A stretch of DNA of 64,000 nt from Hyphomicrobiales bacterium (GTDB lineage: Bacteria; Pseudomonadota; Alphaproteobacteria; Rhizobiales; Rhizobiaceae). This document shows positions 55,674-64,000 of this stretch, one piece after another; the stretch's first letter is position 1, and each line of letters starts with the position of its first letter. The notes beneath the pieces were generated by a model. The model was not told the origin of the DNA and made no database searches. It saw only the letters and a list, made by a program, of their open reading frames with translations. The stretch is taken from NCBI GenBank assembly GCA_900468285.1, contig UBTF01000014.1, forward strand, positions 1-64,000. The letters run 5' to 3'. Position numbers and translations under genes: made by a program.

Positions 55674-58111
55674 TTCCGTCGCCCCATGCCGCGCAACATC
55701 AGGAAGGTGACAAAGCCAAGCAACGTCAAAAAGCCGACGAAAACAAGGGAATAGGACAGCGTATTCGTCGAAAGCCAGTTGGCTGCAATCAGACGCCAGT
55801 TCGAGAAGCTGAAGGACCGCGTGACGATGAAGCTTGGCTGTTGCGCCGCTACTGTTTCAACCTTGTCGGCGCTTGCATCATAGGTCGCAACGCGTCCCGC
55901 AAGCGCATTCCACCGCGCTTGTTCGGCCATGGCTGCCATTCCGGTGCGCAAATCTGCCGAGGTGGGTGCGGTCGCAATCGTCCATACGCCTTCGCCGCCG
56001 GGGCTCATTCCCTGAGCCAGCATGAATGATACATTGGCAGGAGGTGTATAGACCTGCTCGGCACCGGGCAAAAACCGCAGCGTATCGGAGGTGATGTCGA
56101 AGTTGCGCTTCATCCACTCCTCGAAGGACGACACCTGCCCCTGCCACACGCCGTTGTCCACGCGCTCGCGCCACTGGTCGAAAAGCTGATCCGTCTGGGC
56201 TGGCTGCACCGCCCCGTCGCTCTCTTTCCAGGCAACCTGGCTTGCAGGTGCAAGATTGAGCTGGGTGACCAGCGCCTGCGGCATCTGCGCGAGGGTTCCG
56301 AAGAAAAGCGCGTTGCGCTCACCCACTGCCGCAGGCGTTGCGACAAGCTCGACCGTAACGGGATGCCCGCCCGCAATTGCCAGACGCCCGAGAAGTGTTG
56401 CGGCTGCAGACATCGTATCGGCATCGACACGCTCAAGCCAGACCGCCACCGGCTGCCCCCCTACGCGGTAAGGCTGGCCGACACCATTGGTCGCGGCTAG
56501 ATCAGGCGCTCGGCCAATCAATGCATAATTTGGAATGTGGAGTTCAGTGGTATCGAACAGCGCAAAGCGGGGTGTCTGACTTGCAGGCGCACCGGGGAGG
56601 CAAGCGGCATCCGCCTCCGTCATCAGCACGGCCTCAATCGCGATCGTGTTTACGCCCGGCACGAAATGGCGAAGCGTAACGTTGATCGGCAGATGGCGGA
56701 AAATGCCGCCGCCCCTGTTCGATACAGGCACGGTCGAGGCAATATTACCGTTGACGTAGACGTCGATATGGCTGCCGGGCAGGACGTCATTGGCATAGGC
56801 GGCATCCAGCAGCAACGTGGCTTCGCCGTAGGCCGCCGCATAAAAATCCGCAGGCGCGCCGACCGTGAAATCCGTACGAAAGCGTCTGCCGGAGAACTCC
56901 GTGCTTTTTACCCCAAGTGCCGAAAGCGACAGTCGACGGTCCGACATGACGAGCGGCGCATCGGGCGTGTGCCACGTCTTCGTTGACAAGGTTGCCCGAG
57001 AGGCCCCAGCCGGACGCTCCACGGATGATGTCAACTGGTCGATAGCCACTTCCATGGCTTGCGGCGTAGGTCCGCTGACAATGAGTGCGGATACCCCGTT
57101 CACGATATTGCTCTCGAAACCCGCATAGGGACCGGCAAGTGCTTCAGGCGGAACCGCCTGCGTGGCGGCCGCAATCTCACGCGAGGTGCCCGCAATGACC
57201 GTGAGCGTTCCCGGCTGCCGCTCCGTTGGCAGGCGCGTATCGAAGCTTATTTTCTGATTTGGCATTTGTGTGCGCAATGCCAGGGCTTGCGCGAGCTTCA
57301 GCAACGGTTGCGCAGAAATGGGGTTCGTCAGCCCGGGTGCAACAATGTTGATGGCGGTCAGACCAGACTGGTCCGCACCCGTAGCCTGAATGTCGTCTAT
57401 GGTGCTGAACCGGCTTCCGACATCGGCGTTGAATTCGATATAGGTGCTGGCGGGATTGACCTCGGTCCACAGATCATAGGTAGACTGAACCGTGCAGTCC
57501 GTCCGGTGCCGTTGCTCCACCCCGAAGGAAATGAGATTGGCGCCCGCCTGCAAGGCTCCCGGTGGAATGGCCATGGATGCTCGCCCCTCGGCATCCGGCG
57601 AAGAAACGCTTTTGGGCTCAAGCGGAACGTTGTTGATCGACACTTGCAGGTTTGAGCTTTCAGGCGCGACAACGATGGCATTCTGATAGCCGATGTTGAG
57701 CGAAACCGCTGATCTTGCCTGTTCCGATGTCAGATACAGCGTCCACTGCCGTTGATCCGTCTCTCCGGCAAGGCTGAGATCACGGTATGGCAGGATGTAG
57801 CGGCGACGATCATCATCACTGGGCGTAGCACGCGGCGTAACCGCACCCGATTGTGGAACTGGTGCCGGGGCGGTGACCGCAGGCGCCGGAACGGGCGCCG
57901 CAGGAATTGGGGCCACAGGAAGCGGTGCCGCAGGAGGAACCCGCCCGATGGGTGGCTGTACAGGTTGGGCAGGCGCAGGCGGGGCGACGACTGGCGGGCG
58001 CGCGGGCGAAGTGCTCGGCTTTTCCGGCGACATGTCAAACGGGGCGGACTGCGCAAATACCAGCGTTGAAATGGAGGCCAGAAAAGCCGTGAGAAGCAGC
58101 GGTTTCCTCAT
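55670..58111 (-). CDS. celB: Cellulose synthase regulatory/periplasmic subunit CelB (BcsB)
   Basis: 813 residues. Signal peptide at 1-20, a Pro/Ala-rich linker (~30-90), paired carbohydrate-binding and flavodoxin-like domains (~100-740), and one C-terminal membrane anchor (~785-805, TLSYSLVFVGFLTLLGFVTF) ending in basic residues. BcsB guides the nascent glucan through the periplasm and its anchor is needed for CelA activity. It overlaps celA by 4 bases (ATGA) and celC by 4 bases, so all are translationally coupled. Confidence 0.93.
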   Translation of the reverse strand: MRKPLLLTAFLASISTLVFAQSAPFDMSPEKPSTSPARPPVVAPPAPAQPVQPPIGRVPPAAPLPVAPIPAAPVPAPAVTAPAPVPQSGAVTPRATPSDDDRRRYILPYRDLSLAGETDQRQWTLYLTSEQARSAVSLNIGYQNAIVVAPESSNLQVSINNVPLEPKSVSSPDAEGRASMAIPPGALQAGANLISFGVEQRHRTDCTVQSTYDLWTEVNPASTYIEFNADVGSRFSTIDDIQATGADQSGLTAINIVAPGLTNPISAQPLLKLAQALALRTQMPNQKISFDTRLPTERQPGTLTVIAGTSREIAAATQAVPPEALAGPYAGFESNIVNGVSALIVSGPTPQAMEVAIDQLTSSVERPAGASRATLSTKTWHTPDAPLVMSDRRLSLSALGVKSTEFSGRRFRTDFTVGAPADFYAAAYGEATLLLDAAYANDVLPGSHIDVYVNGNIASTVPVSNRGGGIFRHLPINVTLRHFVPGVNTIAIEAVLMTEADAACLPGAPASQTPRFALFDTTELHIPNYALIGRAPDLAATNGVGQPYRVGGQPVAVWLERVDADTMSAAATLLGRLAIAGGHPVTVELVATPAAVGERNALFFGTLAQMPQALVTQLNLAPASQVAWKESDGAVQPAQTDQLFDQWRERVDNGVWQGQVSSFEEWMKRNFDITSDTLRFLPGAEQVYTPPANVSFMLAQGMSPGGEGVWTIATAPTSADLRTGMAAMAEQARWNALAGRVATYDASADKVETVAAQQPSFIVTRSFSFSNWRLIAANWLSTNTLSYSLVFVGFLTLLGFVTFLMLRGMGRRK

Positions 58112-60303
58112 GGGCGTGCCGTTCCGACAACCGGTTTCGTTTGGCGCTGAGGTTTAAGCGACCGGAAGAAGTAAAACAGACCCCGCTGTGTCTGGTAGAT
58201 GGCGATGGCCATGAAGGTCACCGTACCCTTGATCAAACCGGGGTTCTTTCTGCGCACGCGCTGAATTTCACTCCACTGTTCGGAGTTGGCGAAGATGAGG
58301 TCGGCAATCAGGCGATGGTCTACGGCCTGTTTGGGTGAGAATGTACTGCCGACTGACGTGAAGCCATCTTTCTTGACCGAGCGCACAATGTTGATGGACA
58401 TCGTTTCAGGCACGCCCTCACTATGCGGCTTCACGCGGATGGTCGCTGTGGTGTCCTTTGCGACAGGGGCAAGGCCGGGTTCAAAAATGTTGATGAGCAT
58501 ACCATGCACGGACACATTCTCGACCGTGGCAGGCAACCACGCGTCGCTATCGCCTATCTTCAATTCGCACCGTCGCTTGACCGTCACGCGCCGCGAGGCA
58601 GACTTCTCTCCGCGTTCTGACACCACGCCAAGCGCACAGCCCGCAAAGATGATGTTGAGCAGGTTCCACCCACCAACCACAAGCGTAACGTCTGCCTTAT
58701 AGGGCTCTGCATATATTCGATAGATCGCGAAGATCATCGCGATGATGAGCGTGCCGAAAATGACGAAAAAGGGCCGACTGATTTCCGACAGGCGCGCCTC
58801 GCTGATCGACTCATCCTTTGCCGTAACCTTGAAGGTTGGTTTGGATGGATTGAATATGACAGAGACGACGGCGGGAAGAAGATGGACCGTCTGGACATAT
58901 TCATAGAGCTCGGAAATCCATGGCCACCTGAAACTGCCATAGAGAAAGTTCTGCATCATCAGGTTAACCAGCATGTAGGCGGCGGTGTAGGCGAGGAATT
59001 CTCCGCCCGATGCCACGAAAATCTGGAGATCGAAGAAGAGGTAGAACAGAGGCGCGAAAAGAAAGATCGTGCGCGGGAACGGAAACAGCCAGAACAGCGT
59101 CGATGACATGTAGCAAAGCCGCTGCGTAAATGAGAGCCCGCGACGGAAAAGCGGCTGGCGGAAGATCAGGATCTGCATCATCCCTTGCGCCCAGCGGCTG
59201 CGCTGACCGATAAAGCTGGCGAAGGTGGCCGGCTGAAGACCGGCAATCAACGGCTTGTCGACATAGAGGCTGTGCCAGCCGCGCGAATGCAGGGCCAGCG
59301 CCGTTTCGCAATCCTCTGTGATGCTGACGCCGCTGAAACCATCGGTTTCCTTCAACGCGCTGCGACGCAGGACCGCAGCAGAGCCGCAGAAGAACGCACC
59401 ATTCCACTTGTCCAGACCGCGCTGGATGATGCCGTAGAACATCTCGTTCTCGCTGGGCATCGTTTCGAATGTTCGCAGATTGCGCTCGATCGGGTCTGGA
59501 TTGAGGAAGAAATGCGGGGTCTGGACTAGAAACAGCCGCTCATCCTCATCGAAATAGCCAACGGTTTCGAGCAGGAAGTCGCGCGCGGGGGCATGGTCCG
59601 CATCAAAGACGGTAACGAGTTCACCGGTGGAGTGGTCAAGTCCGTTGTTGAGATTGCCCGCCTTGGCATGAACGTTGCGCTCTCGGGTCAGGTAGTTGAC
59701 GCCCAGATCTGCGCATAGCTTCTTCAATTCCTCATGGCGCTTTGTTGCGGCCTGCGCTTCCGGTACGCTTACGGCGTTCCGTTTCTGAACGGTGCCGCCG
59801 TCATCCAGCAGCCAGACGGTGAATTTATCCGCGGGATAATCGATGTTTTTTGCTGCGGCCAGTGTGTTGGCCAGCAGGATCGCATCCTCATTGTAAGTCG
59901 GAACGAAAATATCGACCGTCGGGGTGTATCCCGGCGAACCCGGCCTGGTCTTTCTCGAGGGAAGCGGCATGGAGACGATGACGAGACTGAGCGCCAGCAT
60001 GAGCACGCTGTACATCTCGGCAAGGTAAAGCAGAAACCCGGGAATGAAGTTTTCGGGCTGGTTAATGGGCGGCAGGGTGCTCGTCGTTCGCCAGTAAACA
60101 TAGCGCAGAACGATGGCGGTTCCAAAGCCCAGACCGATCAGCCGCCACGCGCCTTTTCCGTTTAGCGATTTGATGGTGGCAAGCAGTGCAAGCGAGATTG
60201 CCGTGGCGATAAGATGGGTCTGCAGGCTGACCGGCAGGGTTACGATGACCAGAACGCAGACTGAGACAAGCATCCAGACAATGACGGTGATGACCTTGCT
60301 CAT
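58108..60303 (-). CDS. celA: Cellulose synthase catalytic subunit CelA (BcsA)
   Basis: 731 residues from ATG 60303 with GAGGG eight bases upstream; a TTG two codons earlier is less likely. GT2 motifs: DDG 167-169, DAD 234-236, TED 329-331 and QRSRW 367-371. Eight or so membrane segments surround the glycosyltransferase domain. A C-terminal PilZ domain for c-di-GMP (~571-665) has SRRVTVKRRCE and NVSVHG (596-601, matching NxSxxG); the second Arg of the usual RxxxR appears as Lys576. It polymerises UDP-glucose and extrudes cellulose across the inner membrane. First gene of celABC. Confidence 0.96.
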   Translation of the reverse strand: MSKVITVIVWMLVSVCVLVIVTLPVSLQTHLIATAISLALLATIKSLNGKGAWRLIGLGFGTAIVLRYVYWRTTSTLPPINQPENFIPGFLLYLAEMYSVLMLALSLVIVSMPLPSRKTRPGSPGYTPTVDIFVPTYNEDAILLANTLAAAKNIDYPADKFTVWLLDDGGTVQKRNAVSVPEAQAATKRHEELKKLCADLGVNYLTRERNVHAKAGNLNNGLDHSTGELVTVFDADHAPARDFLLETVGYFDEDERLFLVQTPHFFLNPDPIERNLRTFETMPSENEMFYGIIQRGLDKWNGAFFCGSAAVLRRSALKETDGFSGVSITEDCETALALHSRGWHSLYVDKPLIAGLQPATFASFIGQRSRWAQGMMQILIFRQPLFRRGLSFTQRLCYMSSTLFWLFPFPRTIFLFAPLFYLFFDLQIFVASGGEFLAYTAAYMLVNLMMQNFLYGSFRWPWISELYEYVQTVHLLPAVVSVIFNPSKPTFKVTAKDESISEARLSEISRPFFVIFGTLIIAMIFAIYRIYAEPYKADVTLVVGGWNLLNIIFAGCALGVVSERGEKSASRRVTVKRRCELKIGDSDAWLPATVENVSVHGMLINIFEPGLAPVAKDTTATIRVKPHSEGVPETMSINIVRSVKKDGFTSVGSTFSPKQAVDHRLIADLIFANSEQWSEIQRVRRKNPGLIKGTVTFMAIAIYQTQRGLFYFFRSLKPQRQTKPVVGTARP

Positions 60304-60414
60304 CTGCAAACCCTCGCTTTCAAATGAGATGGAGGCGCATCGCCCCGAAATGATTCATCGCAACGTCCCGGCCACGAGCCGCCAGACTGATCCAAAGACG
60401 TAACGCACAGAACG

Positions 60415-61422
60415 CTAATTGCATCTTTGCGAACCTTCTGCCGAAGACATGCAATCCGGGGATGGGATGACCACTCGTGTCGTTTGCGCTTTTGCTCCGG
60501 ACGCGGGCACGTCTGCCGGGCGCGGCAGCGTGGGCGCCGCCGCAGATGGTGCCGGAATGATAACGCGTGCCGGTGCGGGACTTACCACCGTTGCAGGCTG
60601 CTGCGGCGGCGCTTGCGGCGGAGCCTGCACCACATTCGCACGGACAGCGGGACGACGAACCGGGGCGGCTGCTTGCCCTGACGGGGTTTGCGTGCCTGGC
60701 TGCATCGGAAAATCCGTTGCGGTCACCGGATAGATCGGGTTGCCGGATCTGCCCATTCCCTCGGGCGGCTTTTGTGCCGTGCCGTAAGGGTTCCAGTTCT
60801 CCGCATCGTAGCTGCCGGTGATTGTATAATTATACATGACTGCCAGCAAATCCCGGACAGTGACACCTGACTGGCACAGCCTGAGCGAAACATTGATGCG
60901 GCCAAGGTTCTTGAAGCCCTGCCGCATGTCTTCCGGCGAGCGAATATATTGCCAGGCATAGATACAGCTGTCGTCACCCGCACCTCTTCCCGAGGCGTAG
61001 GAGAATGCGCCATAGGCATTCTGCAGATACTCGGCAGAGGTGGAAATAGGCAGGCCCGGGAAGGCCGATCTTATTTCGCGCGAGATGGAAGATGCCCGCA
61101 GGTTGCCGCTGGAAAGGCCATCCTTGCCAGTATCTTCTGCACGTTGCGGGCCGAACATTTCGATCTTGAAATAATTCTGTCCGGGCGTGCGGGCATCCGA
61201 GCGCAGAATGACATCTTGCTGGACGGCATTGGAGTAGGTGCGGCTGATGACGCTGATGATTTCCGGTCCACCGGGTGGCGGAAAGATCAACGCCTCCTCG
61301 GGTGCCAGCATCTTAGGCGCGCCTGAAGGCCTTATGCCGCCTGGATTATTGCAACCCACGAGCACAACGCCGATACACGGAAATAGCACAAAAGCGGCGT
61401 TCTTAACCACCGCGGCACTCAC
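60415..61422 (-). CDS. bcsN: Cellulose biosynthesis protein BcsN
   Basis: 335 residues from GTG 61422; an ATG at 61479 would give 354 but a 43-residue leader. A lipobox VVLVGCNN places the lipidated Cys at residue 24 from the GTG, so it is an outer-membrane or periplasmic lipoprotein. The folded part (~40-230) shows LSSGNLRASSISREIRSAFP, SCIYAWQYIRSP and LRLCQSGVTVRDLLAVMYNY; then a Pro/Ala/Val-rich tail to the end. The pattern matches the BcsN family restricted to alphaproteobacterial cellulose loci. It is upstream of celA on the same strand, 111 bases away, so it is probably co-regulated. Confidence 0.85.
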   Translation of the reverse strand: MSAAVVKNAAFVLFPCIGVVLVGCNNPGGIRPSGAPKMLAPEEALIFPPPGGPEIISVISRTYSNAVQQDVILRSDARTPGQNYFKIEMFGPQRAEDTGKDGLSSGNLRASSISREIRSAFPGLPISTSAEYLQNAYGAFSYASGRGAGDDSCIYAWQYIRSPEDMRQGFKNLGRINVSLRLCQSGVTVRDLLAVMYNYTITGSYDAENWNPYGTAQKPPEGMGRSGNPIYPVTATDFPMQPGTQTPSGQAAAPVRRPAVRANVVQAPPQAPPQQPATVVSPAPARVIIPAPSAAAPTLPRPADVPASGAKAQTTRVVIPSPDCMSSAEGSQRCN

Positions 61423-61667
61423 CACTTTACCATGTTCGGTAAGGTCGTGTGCGCAACGAATCAAATATGACCAGACCATGGCTATGAAATACGTGACGAT
61501 GCCGATTTAGCAATATCATATTTCGCTCACATATTATCGACTTCTCGGCAATCTCGACGGGAATAGATCTATCTGGCACTTGGATGGAACTTTACAAGAG
61601 AAAGACAATTGGCATTGCGACGGTGTTAATGAACCGTCTTTAGAAAGCTGAACGACAAAGGATGAAC

Positions 61668-62855
61668 ATGGCGGATCAACCAATGAGCGTAACGGGCAAA
61701 CTTTCTGATGAAGTCAAGACGCTGCGCCGGTGGCTCGATGAAGATGCCTTGCCGATGTGGTGGGATGTCGGTGCTGCCAAGCCGGACGGCGGCTTCTTCG
61801 AGCGCATCGGCCAGGACGCCAAGCCTATGACGGGCGACAACAGGCGCTCCCGCGTGCAGCCAAGACAGGCATATTGCTATGCAGCAGCAGGGCAAAAAGG
61901 TTGGAACGGCGATTGGAAAAAGGCCGTCAACCACGGTCTGACATGGTTTGACAGCGTCTACCGCCTGGAAAACGGCTTGTACGGCAACCTTGCCGATGCC
62001 TCAGGCAATCTAATCGATCCTAGCTTTGATTTTTACAATCAGGCTTTTGCGCTGTTTGCCACTGCGCAAACGGCGCTAGTCTTCCCAGAACGGCGCGACG
62101 AAATGCTCGCGAAGGCCCATTCGATACTTGCCATCCTGCAGCGGGATTACGCACACCCCGTCATCGGTTTCGAGGAAGCCAACCCGCCTCGCGAACCTCT
62201 CTGCTCGAACCCTCACATGCATTTCTTCGAGGCGATGCTGGCCTGGGAAAAGGTGGATCCGCAAGGGCCCTGGCATGGTCTGACCGACGATATCGCCCAT
62301 CTTGCGATGAGCAAGTTCATCGATGCCCAGTCCGGCGGACTGCGCGAGTTCTTTGACCATGACTGGAACCCGATGCCGGGAGACAAGGGCCGCATCATGG
62401 AGCCGGGCCACCAGTTCGAATGGGCCTGGCTGCTGACCCGCTGGGGAGATCTGCGCAAGAACGAAGACGCGATAACCAAGGCGAAGCGACTTTTTGGGAT
62501 TGGAGAAAAATACGGCATTTGCCCGCAGCGCAAGGTCGCAATCATGAGCCTCTATGACGACTTCAGCGTCCATGATGCTCTGGCGCGTCTTTGGCCGCAA
62601 ACAGAGTGGTTGAAGGCGGCAGTGAGACTGGCTTCTGTGACGCACGGAGAAGCGCGGTACGCCTATCTCGGCTCGGCCGTCCGGGCGATCGGTGCGCTTC
62701 AGCCATTCCTGGACACACCCGTGCCAGGCCTCTGGTTCGACAAATGGCCCGCAGATGCGCCCATGATCGACGAGCCCGCCCCTGCCAGCACTTTTTACCA
62801 CATCGTCTGCGCAATCTACGAGGCGGAAGATGTGTTGAGGGAGAGTTTGACGTAA
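61668..62855 (+). CDS. AGE-family epimerase/isomerase (mannose-6-phosphate isomerase-like)
   Basis: 395 residues from ATG 61668 with AAAGGA seven bases upstream; the ATG two codons earlier overlaps that site. The (alpha/alpha)6 barrel of N-acylglucosamine 2-epimerases is indicated by WWDVGAAKPDGGFFERI, RVQPRQAYCYAAAGQKGW, CSNPHMHFFEAMLAWEK, MEPGHQFEWAWLLTRWG and STFYHIVCAIYE, carrying the catalytic His residues. It interconverts sugars such as mannose and fructose or their phosphates, or cellobiose; the substrate is not settled. Divergent from bcsN. Confidence 0.85.
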   Translation: MADQPMSVTGKLSDEVKTLRRWLDEDALPMWWDVGAAKPDGGFFERIGQDAKPMTGDNRRSRVQPRQAYCYAAAGQKGWNGDWKKAVNHGLTWFDSVYRLENGLYGNLADASGNLIDPSFDFYNQAFALFATAQTALVFPERRDEMLAKAHSILAILQRDYAHPVIGFEEANPPREPLCSNPHMHFFEAMLAWEKVDPQGPWHGLTDDIAHLAMSKFIDAQSGGLREFFDHDWNPMPGDKGRIMEPGHQFEWAWLLTRWGDLRKNEDAITKAKRLFGIGEKYGICPQRKVAIMSLYDDFSVHDALARLWPQTEWLKAAVRLASVTHGEARYAYLGSAVRAIGALQPFLDTPVPGLWFDKWPADAPMIDEPAPASTFYHIVCAIYEAEDVLRESLT

Positions 62856-62896
62856 GAGATTGGCAAGTTTTCCTGATGAACTCACAACTGCCAATG

Positions 62897-62930
62897 GACT
62901 ACCCCGGCGAACGCCGGGGTAGTCGTTTTA
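62897..62930. terminator. Terminator between the epimerase and the aldo/keto reductase
   Basis: A perfect 12-bp stem GACTACCCCGGC / GCCGGGGTAGTC (62897-62908, 62913-62924) with loop GAAC, then GTTTTA. It separates two convergent genes and may act on both. Confidence 0.85.
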
Positions 62931-62949
62931 AAGGGTGGCAGCGTAGATG

Positions 62950-64000
62950 TTACCCTTCCAGCCAACGTACCTGTTCAACCGTCAATCTTATATCGAGTGC
63001 CGAAAGGCTGTCTTCCAATTCGCCGATCGTGCGCGGGCCAATAAGCGGAATGACCGGGAATGGCTGCGCGATGACATAGGCGAGCGCTATGTGGATCGGG
63101 CTGCGTCCAAGCTCCTTTGCGAGCTGGATCGCCCTGTCCCGCCGCTCGAAGTTGCGGTCGGAGTACCACACACGGACGAGCTCTTCATCATCGCGCCTGT
63201 CGCGACCCGCCCGGTCGGTAAAGAAGCCACGGCCCTGGCTGGACCAGGCAAAGTTCGGGATCTGCCGCTCCTGCTGCCATGCTTTCCAGCCATCATCGGA
63301 TGCCGCGACACATCCGGCCCAGATCGGGTCGAGCATTTCAGCCAGCGAGAAATTGTTGGACAGTGCTGCGGGGGCTGCCTTGCCGTTTGCGTTGGCGTAG
63401 GCTGCAGCTTCGTCCATACGCTCGCGGGTCCAGTTGGAACCGCCAAATATGCCCCTTATGCGTCCGCGTTTCACCTCGGCGTCCATGGCATCCACGAACT
63501 CGCCAACGGGTACATCCGTGTTGTCCCGATGCATGAAGTAGACGTCGACATAGTCCGTTTTCAGTCGCTGCAACGACTGATCCAGCTGTTTGGCGATCAT
63601 GTCCGGATAGCAAAGTGGCGAATGCGCGCCTTTGCCGATCAGGACGATGTCCTCACGGGGAACATTGCGGCTGGTATGCCAGTCTCCGAAAATGCTTTCG
63701 GTCTTGCCGCCGCCATAGACATAGGCGGTATCAAACAGATTTCCGCCGGCCTCGTAAAAGGCATCCAGCGTCAGTGAAGCCGATGCAAAATTGGGAAAGA
63801 ACTCAAAGCCCAACGCCACGACCGAAGCCTGCTTGGACAGCCCCGGAATGGTGCGCATCGGCACGCCGTTGCCAGCGACCACAGTTGAGCCGACGATGTT
63901 CGAAATCCGCTTGGCAGAGGTTTCAACGCCGTATTCCAGCCCGACCGAGGCACGCCACTGATCCATAACGCGCAGGTTGCCCAGGCTGTCGGCCCAGCTC
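62950..64000 (-). CDS. Gfo/Idh/MocA oxidoreductase fused to aldo/keto reductase (5' part outside the window)
   Basis: The frame is open through the window end, so the true start lies beyond 64000. Going downstream, the first residues (SWADSLGNLRVMDQWRASVG, then LEYGVETSAKRI) resemble the C-terminus of a Gfo/Idh/MocA dehydrogenase. From about 63865 an aldo/keto reductase begins: TIPGLSKQASVVALGFEFF, FDTAYVYGGGKTES (catalytic Tyr), DYVDVYFMHRDN (catalytic His), PLIGPRTIGELEDSLSALD (NADP site). The ATG at 63966 would therefore be an internal Met, not the start. Fusions of these two families occur in Rhizobiaceae and probably act on consecutive steps of sugar oxidation-reduction. Confidence 0.8.
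   Translation of the reverse strand, partial: SWADSLGNLRVMDQWRASVGLEYGVETSAKRISNIVGSTVVAGNGVPMRTIPGLSKQASVVALGFEFFPNFASASLTLDAFYEAGGNLFDTAYVYGGGKTESIFGDWHTSRNVPREDIVLIGKGAHSPLCYPDMIAKQLDQSLQRLKTDYVDVYFMHRDNTDVPVGEFVDAMDAEVKRGRIRGIFGGSNWTRERMDEAAAYANANGKAAPAALSNNFSLAEMLDPIWAGCVAASDDGWKAWQQERQIPNFAWSSQGRGFFTDRAGRDRRDDEELVRVWYSDRNFERRDRAIQLAKELGRSPIHIALAYVIAQPFPVIPLIGPRTIGELEDSLSALDIRLTVEQVRWLEG

Overview
The window looks like the end of the linear chromosome (chromid) of a biovar-1-type Agrobacterium or a close relative in the Rhizobiaceae. Four things point there: a telA hairpin-telomere resolvase gene, the lpiA-acvB virulence/lipid pair, a tRNA-Arg(CCU) interrupted by a self-splicing group I intron, and minCDE plus a celABC cellulose operon. 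Bases 1-18 form a perfect palindrome that, as I recall the published TelA substrate core, differs from it at only two symmetric positions. The window therefore probably begins at the covalently closed hairpin telomere itself, with the tip between bases 9 and 10.

Layout. 1-6.5 kb is subtelomeric accessory DNA, visibly more A+T rich: a stretch without genes, a decayed IS1595-type transposase, a frameshifted small rhizobial gene, a zinc-ribbon/HEPN protein and an AbiC-like membrane protein (both probable phage-defence genes), an orphan BrnA-like antitoxin, and small orphans. 6.5-12.7 kb holds the intron-containing tRNA, choline-O-sulfate use (betC, choX, LysR regulator), and an AraC regulator facing a fosmidomycin-resistance-type exporter. 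12.7-14.6 kb is minCDE, with a full CtrA-type site upstream. 14.9-25.6 kb carries a family-3 amino-acid ABC transporter, pccBA, then DmpA peptidase, D-amino-acid transaminase, D-aminopeptidase and an M19 dipeptidase. 25.8-32.4 kb is lpiA-acvB, an M24 peptidase and telA. 32.6-36 kb is a MocA/IolG-type dehydrogenase and the TPP-riboswitch-led thiMED salvage operon. 36-39 kb is the D-alanine catabolic unit (Lrp regulator, alanine racemase, dadA). 39.1-45.1 kb is a GntR regulator facing a polyamine-type ABC transporter plus hydantoin-type racemase. 45.2-50.6 kb is a BA14K protein and the dctBD/dctA dicarboxylate system with a sigma-54 promoter and tandem DctD sites. 50.7-61.5 kb is cellulose synthesis (CelD-like GNAT, then TPR protein, celC, celB, celA and bcsN on the minus strand). 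61.7-64 kb is an AGE-family epimerase and the 3' part of a Gfo/Idh/MocA-aldo/keto reductase fusion that runs off the window.

How they work together. The window combines replicon-end maintenance (telomere plus its resolvase), cell division (min), surface and envelope functions tied to plant attachment (cellulose, lysyl-phosphatidylglycerol turnover), and uptake and breakdown of plant or soil nutrients (choline sulfate, dicarboxylates, amino acids, D-amino acids, propionyl-CoA, thiamin precursors). No CRISPR array, prophage, rRNA or replication origin was seen.
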